The translations under genes and the position numbers were made by a program. The notes under the pieces are model-generated. The model worked only from the letters and a program-made list of their open reading frames with translations, did no database searches and was not told where the DNA came from. Of a stretch of 59,346 bases of DNA, positions 50,752 to 58,856 are shown in pieces (position 1 is the first letter of the stretch; each line of letters starts with the position of its first letter). Source of the DNA: an uncultured Bacteroidaceae bacterium (GTDB taxonomy: Bacteria; Bacteroidota; Bacteroidia; Bacteroidales; Bacteroidaceae); assembly GCA_905234125.1 (NCBI GenBank), contig CAJOGQ010000003.1, positions 1-59,346 on the forward strand, given 5' to 3'.

Positions 50752-50900
50752 CGACATTCGGAGGGCGTTTTCCAAAATTTTTCGGGGGATGGGGTGGAAA
50801 ATGGGCAATTTCGTGATGAAACAGTCCCCACTACTCAAAAATGACTCAGAATTCAGAATTCAGTTTTCTGAGGAGCAGGTAATATGTGGGCACAAAAATT

Positions 50901-50928
50901 TTAGTATTATATTTTGATATAATACTAA
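50901..50928. repeat. Perfect 12-bp AT hairpin
   Basis: TTAGTATTATAT (50901-50912), loop TTTG, ATATAATACTAA (50917-50928), then CGCTTTTTC on the plus strand. It may be a terminator or a dimeric-regulator site; the two GAATTCTGAGTCA blocks flank it symmetrically. Confidence 0.6.
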
Positions 50929-51150
50929 CGCTTTTTCTCCCCCTTCACACCCTTCCCTATAAAACTGAATTTCTGAATTCTGAGTCACTGAGTCACAATT
51001 TGGCTAATCCTAAGATTTCCTAACGTGAAGGCAAGGCCAAACATACACACAACAACGGCAGCCCCAGAGGACAAAACCTCATACTTGATTCAGGTATCAG
51101 GTTCTAACTACAAGGCAAACACGCTGTTTGTAAACGAAAGCATCAATAAG

Positions 51151-51186
51151 AAGAGCCCGTGCAACCATTTGGCTGTACGGGCTCTT
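51151..51186. terminator. Terminator of the esterase-GH3 operon
   Basis: AAGAGCCCGT (51151-51160) pairs with ACGGGCTCTT (51177-51186), extendable by three weaker pairs, followed by TTTTCATTTT on the plus strand. On the minus strand it lies 30 nt after the GH3 stop, with TTCTTATT after the stem. Confidence 0.75.
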
Positions 51187-51215
51187 TTCATTTTGATGGT
51201 GCGGATTTCTCTGCG

Positions 51216-54164
51216 TTATTTCACCTCGAAGTCAAGTTGCTGGAGGTCGGCATCGCGTGAGGATGTGCCGTAGAGCAGTTTGTAACGACCGGGACGAGTG
51301 GAGAGCTCGTCGATGGATGGGTCGTAGTACTCGAAAGCTTCGCCATCGAGGGTGATGGTGGCCTTGCCTGTCTCGCCTGAAGCAAGACTGAGTTTCTGGA
51401 AGCCACGAAGCGATTTGATCGGGGCTTCTGGATAGTCGAGTGCTTTCACATAAACCTGCACGGTCTCTGTGCCTTCACGCTTGCCGGTGTTGGTGACTGG
51501 CACGGTGAGGGTGACGCTACCATTCGATTTCATCGAGGTTTTTGAGAGTTTTGCCTTGCCTACTGAGAAGGTGGTGTAGGAGAGTCCATAGCCAAAGGCA
51601 TACTGGGGTTCACCACGGAAGTAACGGTAGGTGCGGTTGTCCATCGAGTAGTCGAGGAAATCGGGCAGATCATCGTTGGAACGATAGAACGTGACGGGCA
51701 GTTTGCCGCCTGGGTTGTAGTCGCCCAAGAGGACTTCAGCAAGCGCCTTGGCACCACCCTGGCCTGCATACCAAGCCTGAAGGAGGGCATCGTACTGACC
51801 TTCCACACTACCGAATGCGATGGCAGAACCAGAGCAGTTGACGAAGATGACGGGTTTGCCTGTGTCGTGCATGGCCTTGACGAGACGCTGTTGCACCTTG
51901 GGCAGTTCGATGTCGGCCTTGTCGCCACCTTCGCCTTCCATACGTGCAGAGATACCACCGATGATGACGATGGCATCAGCCTGCTTCACTTCGTTGGCAA
52001 GGTCGGTGAACTCCACGAGCTTGCGTTCGCAGATGTCGCCACGCAACATGGCGAAGTTGCCGTTGCCGTGCTTGTATTCGATGACTACATCGTAGGTCTG
52101 ACCCTGCTGAACGGGGAATGACTTGTACTGAATACTACGTCCGAATCCAAAGCCTCCACCACGACGGCCACCACCTGCATGAGCTTCTTCCACCACCTGT
52201 CCGTTGACCTTCAGCACGTAGCCGTTGTCGGTGGAAAGGGTGTACTGCATATCGCCTGTGAAAGTAGCTGTGTACTTACCAGACACACGAACGGAGAGTG
52301 TGTCCTTGCTGATGCCCTGGGCGAAACCCCAAGCACCAAAAGTGGAGAAGTTCAGTTCGTTGTAGTAGTCGGTCTTGTCTGGATTTCCACTCAGGGAGTT
52401 GTTGTTGAAGAACTCGACGAGCACACCTTTTCCCTCGTTGAAATCGCCCAAATGGTGGATGGTAGTGTATTCGTCCGCCAGTTCGCATCCCTTCTGATAG
52501 ATGATATTCGTATTGGGAAGGGCTGACTTGATGCCTGCGAGGAGAGAATGCTTGTGGTTGTCGGTTGGCGTACCACCATAGTTGCCATTCAGCAGTTCCA
52601 CATCGTCGGCATTGGGACCCACAACGGCGAGAGTCTTGATGTTCTTGGAGAGAGGAAGAACGCCGTTGTTGTGGAGCAGCACCATTGATTCGCGGGCAGC
52701 CTGCGTGGCAAGCGCATCATTGGACTCGCTACTGATCACATCAGGACCGAGGTTTGCCCATGGAATCATATCGGCAGGGTCGAACATGCCCAGTTCGAAG
52801 CGCCCCATGAGGGTCTTACGCAAATGGTCATCGAGCACAGACTCCTGAACAAGTCCTTTCTGGAGGGCTTCAGTCAGCACCATGAAGACCTTGCCACACT
52901 CGAGGTCAGTGCCGTTGAGCACAGCATCGACAGAAGCCGAAAGTGGGTCGGGATGGGTCTCGTGCTGCCCTTTATTATAGAAGTTGTTGATGGCATCGCA
53001 GTCCGTCAAAACGATGGCTTTATAATCCCACTTGCGACGCAGGATGTCAACCAACAGACGGTCGCTTGTGCAACAAGGTTTGCCCTCGTAGCGGTTGTAG
53101 GCACACATCACTTCGCGTACATTACCTTTCTTCACCAATGCCTTGAATGCAGGAAGATAGGTCTCCCAAAGGTCGCGCATCGACACAGAAGCGTTGTAGG
53201 AGTGACGGAGAGGTTCGGGACCACTGTGCACAGCATAGTGCTTGGCACAAGCGTGGGTCTTGAAGTACTTGTCGTTGTTGCCCTGCATGCCCAAGACGGT
53301 CTGCACACCCAACACAGCGTTGAGGTAAGGGTCTTCACCACAAGTCTCCTGACCACGTCCCCAACGAGGATCGCGGAAGATGTTGACATTGGGGCACCAG
53401 AAGGTGAGTTCGGGATTGCCAGGATAGTAGGTCACACCCATAGGCACATTGAAGAGATTGGGGTCGTTGTGGTTGGTGCGGTTCCAGTTGGCACGAGCCT
53501 CGTCAGACACGGTTGAGAACACGTCATACACCAGTTGGGCATTGAAGGCGGCGGCCATGCCTATGGGCTGTGGATAGACCGTATAGCCACCTTGACGCAC
53601 ACCATGACAGGCTTCACTCCACCAGTTGTAGGAGGGGATGCCGAGGCGGTCAACAGAAATGGATTTGTTCATCATCAGACCCACCTTCTCTTCAGGTGTG
53701 AGCAGGGAAATGAGGTTCTCCACACGCTCCTCATTGGAGAGTTTGGGGTTCTGGAACGGATACTTGGGATCATCGGCAGGGGCGGTGTCAACCATCGCCT
53801 TAGTCGTAAGCGAGCCAAGCGTCTGACCATTGTTGTCAACAAGTTCCACACTACGATAGGTCTTGCCCGATGCACCAGAAGGCGACATCGCAACCATCAC
53901 TTTGACCACTTCACCAGGCTGAATCTCTTCGGTGGTGTAGAAAGCCTTGATGCAGTCGCAACTGGGAATGGACTTGCCAATCTGCACGGGCATTTTCGAG
54001 GTGTTCTGCAACGTGAACGTGTGGCAAACAGCTCCTTTGGAGGCGTTGATGGCTCCGAAGTCCCATTCATAGGAATCGAAGGTGACTGGACTCTTCTTGA
54101 GTTGTGCCAGCGAAGGTGTGGCTGCCATGAGCGAGCACACCATGAGGAATGTTAATTTCTTCAT
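51216..54164 (-). CDS. GH3 beta-glucosidase/beta-xylosidase with DUF1573 and PA14 domains
   Basis: This 982-aa exported enzyme has a signal peptide (1-20) and an N-terminal DUF1573 (ASH-like) domain at about 27-125 (WDFGAINASKGAVCHTFTLQN). The GH3 core starts near 150: YNWWSEACHGV, and the nucleophile D388 in IVLTDCDAINN. A PA14-like insertion (about 620-730: LSTDNGYVLKVNGQVVEE) precedes GH3 domain 2 remnants and a C-terminal fibronectin III-like domain. YNWWSEACHGV is typical of the xylosidase-type GH3 branch. DUF1573 fused to GH3 is uncommon. It is second in an operon, 40 nt after the esterase. Confidence 0.88.
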   Translation of the reverse strand: MKKLTFLMVCSLMAATPSLAQLKKSPVTFDSYEWDFGAINASKGAVCHTFTLQNTSKMPVQIGKSIPSCDCIKAFYTTEEIQPGEVVKVMVAMSPSGASGKTYRSVELVDNNGQTLGSLTTKAMVDTAPADDPKYPFQNPKLSNEERVENLISLLTPEEKVGLMMNKSISVDRLGIPSYNWWSEACHGVRQGGYTVYPQPIGMAAAFNAQLVYDVFSTVSDEARANWNRTNHNDPNLFNVPMGVTYYPGNPELTFWCPNVNIFRDPRWGRGQETCGEDPYLNAVLGVQTVLGMQGNNDKYFKTHACAKHYAVHSGPEPLRHSYNASVSMRDLWETYLPAFKALVKKGNVREVMCAYNRYEGKPCCTSDRLLVDILRRKWDYKAIVLTDCDAINNFYNKGQHETHPDPLSASVDAVLNGTDLECGKVFMVLTEALQKGLVQESVLDDHLRKTLMGRFELGMFDPADMIPWANLGPDVISSESNDALATQAARESMVLLHNNGVLPLSKNIKTLAVVGPNADDVELLNGNYGGTPTDNHKHSLLAGIKSALPNTNIIYQKGCELADEYTTIHHLGDFNEGKGVLVEFFNNNSLSGNPDKTDYYNELNFSTFGAWGFAQGISKDTLSVRVSGKYTATFTGDMQYTLSTDNGYVLKVNGQVVEEAHAGGGRRGGGFGFGRSIQYKSFPVQQGQTYDVVIEYKHGNGNFAMLRGDICERKLVEFTDLANEVKQADAIVIIGGISARMEGEGGDKADIELPKVQQRLVKAMHDTGKPVIFVNCSGSAIAFGSVEGQYDALLQAWYAGQGGAKALAEVLLGDYNPGGKLPVTFYRSNDDLPDFLDYSMDNRTYRYFRGEPQYAFGYGLSYTTFSVGKAKLSKTSMKSNGSVTLTVPVTNTGKREGTETVQVYVKALDYPEAPIKSLRGFQKLSLASGETGKATITLDGEAFEYYDPSIDELSTRPGRYKLLYGTSSRDADLQQLDFEVK

Positions 54165-54204
54165 TGAGTTGGTTAGTTTGTAGAGTTTTGAGTTTGTGAG
54201 TTAT

Positions 54205-56079
54205 TTAATTTGTGAATTCTTCCGTTTTCACTTTGATAACCTTGGTGGGTTTATCCTGAAGCACCTTCACCAATGCGAGACGACGGGCATTCCAAGTCTT
54301 GTTGATGGAGGCTGGCATGACGCTCACCGCCCTATCTTTGAGGGATGTGTCAGTCGTGAGGATGTACGGGTTGGTCTTGCCTTCAGCGAGCATCTTGTCA
54401 GCAATGGCATTGGCACCACCTACCTTGAACCAGCTTTCTATCGTGTCGTCAGCACCAGGAATGAGCAGAATGACAGGCAGTTCATCCACATTCTGCGTGG
54501 TGGGTGGGTAATAGGTGGCCGTGTTCTTGTTGAGGTCGTATGACACTACGCCATGTGGGATGTCGCCCATCGAGAGGAGGCTGTATTCGGATGCCGGGTT
54601 CTCGTGGATGCTGTACTTGAAACCCTTGTCAGGCGAGAGATACATGTTGGTGGGGTCAGCCACTTTCGTGCCATCGACAATGAAGCAGTATCTAAAGGTC
54701 TGGTTTTCTACACCTTTGATGTCAAGGCTCCACACGCCATCAGCATCTTTCTCCATAGCGTTAGGCTCGGGCAGATAGTCCATATCAAGCAACACTTGCT
54801 GGGCGTTGGGAGCGCTGATGCGGAAAGTGACGCCATCGCTCTTGTATTCGGGCGACACGACAGCACGCGGGAAGAGACGAGCCATCACAGCAGGGGTGAA
54901 AGCCTCTTCCTTTCCTGTGGCTTCGAGGGCTGGCTTGCCGTTCTTCATGGCTTCTTCTGATGCTTCAGGATTGAAAAGCAGACGCATCGTCTTGTCCAAG
55001 AAGTACTTGGCATTCATCCAGGTGTGGCCAAATTTGTCGTGGGTGTATTCCTTCACGCTACGGATGCCCTTCTTGTCAAGGAACTCCATGTAGTCACGAG
55101 CCGTGCCATAGAGAAAATCGTCAGTACCCACACCCAACCAGAAAAGGTGAATCTTGCTATTGGTGTCGGCGGCGTTGTCATAGACACCCCCTGGCAATGT
55201 CGTGGATGTGAAGGAACTATAAGAGCAGAGGTAAGAGAACTTGTCGAGGTTCGTCAATCCGCAGGAAAGCCCCTGATTGCCACCACGTGAAAAACCTCCG
55301 ATGGCTCTGTGGTCTCTGTCGTTGATGGTGCGATAGTGGCTCTCCACGTATGGCATGAGGTCGTTCGTAAGGTCTTTGCCAAACACATCACCCATGCCCA
55401 TCATACCACCTTGTGGAGGAGTGGGAAGCAATTTGGTGGGATTGCCGTATGGAAGCACGATGATCATCTCCTTGGCCTTGCCCTCAGCCAGAAGGTTGTC
55501 GAGGATATAGTTCATGCGTCCCACCTTGTAATAAACCTCTTCCGTGTCGGTTGTGCCGCTGATGAGGTAGAAAACTGGGTATTTCTTGTTCTCATTGCCT
55601 TTCTTATCGTAAGTTGGAGGCAGATAGACAATGGCGTTGTTAGTGCCCTGAAGGCTCTTGGAATAGTAGTGGATGTACTCCACCTTGCCATGTGGCACGT
55701 CCTGGATGTCGTGCGCCAAAGCACCCTTGGGGTCTGGAATCTCCAAGAGGCTGTTCTTGAAGCCCTCGTTGGGGAAATACTGCGGACACAAAGGATCCAT
55801 CACGCTGACACCATCTACCTCAAAGTGATAGGGGTACATGTCTGGAGATGCAGGACCTAATGTAGCTGTCCACACCCCATTGGCATCCCGTTGCATGGGG
55901 GTCTTCTTGGCAAATTGCACATCCACCTGCACTTCTTTGGCAGTTGGATTCGTGTAACGGAAGGTAACTGTGCCGTCATTGTTGCAGATGACGGACTTCT
56001 GTTCTGACGCCGTCTGAGCTAAGGCTTGCAAACTCGTTCCCAAGGCCAGCGTCATGATGATTGTCTTAAAATTCTTCAT
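54205..56079 (-). CDS. Secreted esterase with duplicated E-set/esterase module, second copy truncated
   Basis: This 624-aa protein has a signal peptide MKNFKTIIMTLALGTSLQALA and an E-set/CBM48-like domain (about 30-120). An esterase-D-type alpha/beta-hydrolase domain (about 130-370) has S264 in GGFSRGGNQ, D320/D321 and H352 in FGHTWM. A second E-set (about 405-500) follows, then the start of a second esterase copy (about 508-600: VSYDLNKNTATYYPPT, VILLIPGADDTIESWFKVGGAN) that stops before its nucleophile. The family includes acetyl-xylan and feruloyl esterases. First of the esterase-GH3 operon. Confidence 0.82.
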   Translation of the reverse strand: MKNFKTIIMTLALGTSLQALAQTASEQKSVICNNDGTVTFRYTNPTAKEVQVDVQFAKKTPMQRDANGVWTATLGPASPDMYPYHFEVDGVSVMDPLCPQYFPNEGFKNSLLEIPDPKGALAHDIQDVPHGKVEYIHYYSKSLQGTNNAIVYLPPTYDKKGNENKKYPVFYLISGTTDTEEVYYKVGRMNYILDNLLAEGKAKEMIIVLPYGNPTKLLPTPPQGGMMGMGDVFGKDLTNDLMPYVESHYRTINDRDHRAIGGFSRGGNQGLSCGLTNLDKFSYLCSYSSFTSTTLPGGVYDNAADTNSKIHLFWLGVGTDDFLYGTARDYMEFLDKKGIRSVKEYTHDKFGHTWMNAKYFLDKTMRLLFNPEASEEAMKNGKPALEATGKEEAFTPAVMARLFPRAVVSPEYKSDGVTFRISAPNAQQVLLDMDYLPEPNAMEKDADGVWSLDIKGVENQTFRYCFIVDGTKVADPTNMYLSPDKGFKYSIHENPASEYSLLSMGDIPHGVVSYDLNKNTATYYPPTTQNVDELPVILLIPGADDTIESWFKVGGANAIADKMLAEGKTNPYILTTDTSLKDRAVSVMPASINKTWNARRLALVKVLQDKPTKVIKVKTEEFTN

Positions 56080-56123
56080 ATCGGTTTTTGTTAATAAACA
56101 TTGGTTAGATGCGGATATCGCCA

Positions 56124-56131
56124 CAAAGTTA
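56124..56131 (-). promoter_or_regulatory. -7 box of the esterase-GH3 operon
   Basis: TAACTTTG on the minus strand, 44 nt before the start. No TTG at -33. Confidence 0.5.
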
Positions 56132-56183
56132 AAGCATTCGTTTCGCTTTTTCTTATAATTATGTAACAAAAACTTTAGTTTGT

Positions 56184-56214
56184 TTGGGAATGTCGCCAGA
56201 AAGTACTACTTTTG
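56184..56214 (+). promoter_or_regulatory. Promoter of DUF4835-recN
   Basis: TTG at 56184-56186, 20 nt, TACTTTTG at 56207-56214, 24 nt before the ATG at 56239. It rules out an apparent TTG start at 56212. Confidence 0.65.
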
Positions 56215-56238
56215 CCGAAAATTATTTCACAGACATCT

Positions 56239-57183
56239 ATGTACAGATTTCAATCCATACTCCTCACATGCTGTCTTTGGGCACTTCTTCCCCTGATGGG
56301 AGGCATGTCCGCTGGTGATTTTTTTGCCCTTCAGGCACAAGAACTGAACTGCGTTGTGAGAATCAACTCAGCGCAGGTTCAAGGAACGAAGGCAGAAATT
56401 TTTCCGAAGCTCGAAGCGGCTATGGCCGAGTTTATGAACAACACCGAGTGGACTGACCTCCAGTTTCAGAAGGACGAGAAGATAGAATGCACCATGACCT
56501 TCACGGTGAAGAAGTATGATGAGGCCAGTGGCGCCATGAGTGGCGAGATGCTTTTCCAGTTGTCACGCCCCGTTTACAATTCGGCCTACAGCACCACTGT
56601 CTTCTCCATGCGTGACACGAATTTCGATTTCAGCTATCAGGATCAAGACCGTTTGGAGTTCAACATCAACAACCTCGACAACAGCCTTACCGCTATGATG
56701 GCCTACTATGCATACTTTTTCATCGGCTTGGATCTCGACACATTCTCACCCTTGGGAGGTACGGATGTGCTGCACATGGTGGAAACCATCGTGGGTAATG
56801 CCCAGTCTTCATTCGGCGACTCAGGCTGGAAGGCATTTGGAGATGATAGAAACCGCCATGCCATCATCAACGACTATATGGATAGTTCGATGGAACCTTT
56901 CCGTCAGATGCAATACAAATACTATCGCCAAGGTCTCGATGAAATGGCGCAAAATGCTGATAGAGGACGCGCCGCTGTGAGCGAAGCCATCGACTTGCTC
57001 AAGGAGGCACACGACAACAAACCTCTCTCGCAGTTGCCCATCATCTTCACCGATTTCAAGCGTGACGAACTTGTCAATGTCTATGCTGGACATGGTACCG
57101 AGAAGGAACGCAAGCAGGTGTATGACATCATCTCGACCCTCAACCCCAGCCAAAACAACTATTGGAATAAAATCACGAAATGA
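56239..57183 (+). CDS. DUF4835 family exported protein
   Basis: This 314-aa protein has a signal peptide (MYRFQSILLTCCLWALLPLMG) and the DUF4835 body: AQELNCVVRINSAQVQGT, MAEFMNNTEWTDLQF and PIIFTDFKRDELVNVY. Bacteroidetes usually encode it directly before recN, often after coaBC; here it overlaps recN by 4 nt. Function unknown; the conserved position suggests only co-transcription, since one product is exported and the other cytoplasmic. Confidence 0.88.
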   Translation: MYRFQSILLTCCLWALLPLMGGMSAGDFFALQAQELNCVVRINSAQVQGTKAEIFPKLEAAMAEFMNNTEWTDLQFQKDEKIECTMTFTVKKYDEASGAMSGEMLFQLSRPVYNSAYSTTVFSMRDTNFDFSYQDQDRLEFNINNLDNSLTAMMAYYAYFFIGLDLDTFSPLGGTDVLHMVETIVGNAQSSFGDSGWKAFGDDRNRHAIINDYMDSSMEPFRQMQYKYYRQGLDEMAQNADRGRAAVSEAIDLLKEAHDNKPLSQLPIIFTDFKRDELVNVYAGHGTEKERKQVYDIISTLNPSQNNYWNKITK

Positions 57184-58856
57184 TACGCCATCTACATATA
57201 GAGAATTATGCGCTCATTGAGCACTTGGACATCGATTTCAACGAGGGTTTTTCTGTCATCACGGGTGAAACGGGTGCAGGAAAGTCCATCATCATCGGTG
57301 CCATCGGACTCATATTGGGACAACGTGCCGATTCCCGTTCCATGAAGACCGGGGCTTCACGCTGTGTGGTGGAAATCACGTTCGACGTGTCAAACTATCA
57401 GTTGGAGGCTTTCTTCCAAGAGAATGACTTCGATTTCGACGGAAAGGAATGTATCATCCGACGCGAACTCACGTCTGCTGGCAAGTCACGTGCCTTCATC
57501 AACGACACCCCTGCCTCCCTGGCACAACTGAAGGAAATTGGCGAACAACTCATTGACATACACTCCCAACACAAGAACCTACTGCTGGGAAAGGAAGACT
57601 TCCAATTGAGCATCTTGGACATTGTGGCTGAACACCAGACATTGCTGACTTCCTATAAGCAGGAATATGCATCCTATCGGCAGTTGGCTAAGCAGTTGGA
57701 AGAAGCCGAAGAGGAGGCTCGCACCAATAAGGAAGATGAGGATTATTTGCGTTTTCAGGTAGATCAGTTGGCTGATGCTGAACTGAAGGAGGATGAACAG
57801 GCTGAGCTGGAAGAAGAAGCTGAAACCCTCGAACATGCCGAAGAAATCAAGTCAGCATTGTATGCATCTGCCCATCTTCTGCAATCTGACGGCGATGGAG
57901 CCGATGCGTTGGGGATGCTCCAGCAAGCTTTATCTGAATTACAATCCATTTCATCGGTCTATTCATCGGCAGAAGAGTTGGCTGAACGACTCGATTCCTG
58001 CTACATCGAACTGAAAGATATAGCTGATGAGTTGGAGAGTCAGGCAGAGGATGTTGAGTATAATCCACGCCGATTGGAAAAGGTGAATGACCGCCTGAAC
58101 ACCATCTATACCTTGCAGAAGAAGCATGGAGTGGACACGATAGGAGAATTGCTTGCTTTGCAAGTTGACTTGGAAGAGAAGTTGATGCGAATCACCAATT
58201 CTGACGATTTCATCGGGGAACTTCGCGAAAAGATGGAGGTACAGAAGAAGAAGGTTGTTGCCTTGGCACAACAACTCTCCAAGGAACGCAAAGACGTGGC
58301 CAAGAAGGTGGAAAAGGAGATGGAGGAAAGATTGTTACCTCTGGGCATGCCTCATGTGCAGTTCAAGTGCTCCGTATTGGCAAATCCATCAGAACTTACA
58401 TCTACAGGTTATGACCAAGTGCAGTTCCTTTTCAATGCAAACAAGAGTGGCGAGCCCCAGCCAGTAAGTCAGATTGCATCAGGTGGTGAGATCGCCCGTG
58501 TGATGCTGTCACTCAAAGCGCTCATTGCAGGAGCCGTAAAACTGCCCACTATCATCTTCGACGAGATAGATACAGGCGTCAGTGGTTCCATCGCTGAAAA
58601 GATGGCGCGCATCATGAAGGAAATGGGCGAACAAGACCGTCAGGTCATCTCCATCACGCATCTACCCCAGATTGCCGCGTTGGGAAGCCATCATTATAAG
58701 GTATATAAAGAAGACACCGCCGATGCTACGTTAAGTCACATCATCCCATTGGACAATGAACAGCGTGTGGAGGAGATTGCCCACATGCTCAGTGGTGAAC
58801 AACTTACGCAGGAAGCATTGAACAATGCTAAGGCACTATTATTTTCGAAATCATGA
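57180..58856 (+). CDS. recN: DNA repair protein RecN
   Basis: This 558-aa SMC-like ATPase acts in double-strand-break repair. Walker A is GETGAGKSIIIG (about 29-40), a long coiled coil spans about 160-360, the ABC signature region is QIASGGEIARVML, and Walker B is TIIFDEIDTGVSG with the D loop, then VISITHLPQIAALGSHHY. Length and domains are complete. It overlaps DUF4835 (ATGA) and the next gene (ATGA), so all three are translationally coupled. Confidence 0.96.
   Translation: MIRHLHIENYALIEHLDIDFNEGFSVITGETGAGKSIIIGAIGLILGQRADSRSMKTGASRCVVEITFDVSNYQLEAFFQENDFDFDGKECIIRRELTSAGKSRAFINDTPASLAQLKEIGEQLIDIHSQHKNLLLGKEDFQLSILDIVAEHQTLLTSYKQEYASYRQLAKQLEEAEEEARTNKEDEDYLRFQVDQLADAELKEDEQAELEEEAETLEHAEEIKSALYASAHLLQSDGDGADALGMLQQALSELQSISSVYSSAEELAERLDSCYIELKDIADELESQAEDVEYNPRRLEKVNDRLNTIYTLQKKHGVDTIGELLALQVDLEEKLMRITNSDDFIGELREKMEVQKKKVVALAQQLSKERKDVAKKVEKEMEERLLPLGMPHVQFKCSVLANPSELTSTGYDQVQFLFNANKSGEPQPVSQIASGGEIARVMLSLKALIAGAVKLPTIIFDEIDTGVSGSIAEKMARIMKEMGEQDRQVISITHLPQIAALGSHHYKVYKEDTADATLSHIIPLDNEQRVEEIAHMLSGEQLTQEALNNAKALLFSKS

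Larger units (their letters stand above)
50368..51215. other. 848-nt gene-poor repeat region
   Basis: This region holds a gene remnant (50407-50568), a hairpin array (50575-50636) and a second hairpin with CTCTCCCC/GGGGAGAG near 50660-50693. It also has an isolated promoter box (50744-50751), two AGAATTCTGAGTCA-type blocks in opposite orientation (50836-50880 and 50963-50998), a perfect hairpin between them (50901-50928), and the GH3 terminator (51151-51186). I see no intact gene. Confidence 0.75.

Noticed and set aside
51025..51273. 82-aa plus-strand frame before the GH3 terminator
   Set aside because: It runs through the terminator stem and into the antisense of GH3; no promoter box and no recognisable family. 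Part of it may be a gene remnant, but support is too weak.
46468..56079. Classic polysaccharide utilisation locus
   Set aside because: No SusC, SusD, or linked regulator is present, so only a CAZyme cluster is claimed.
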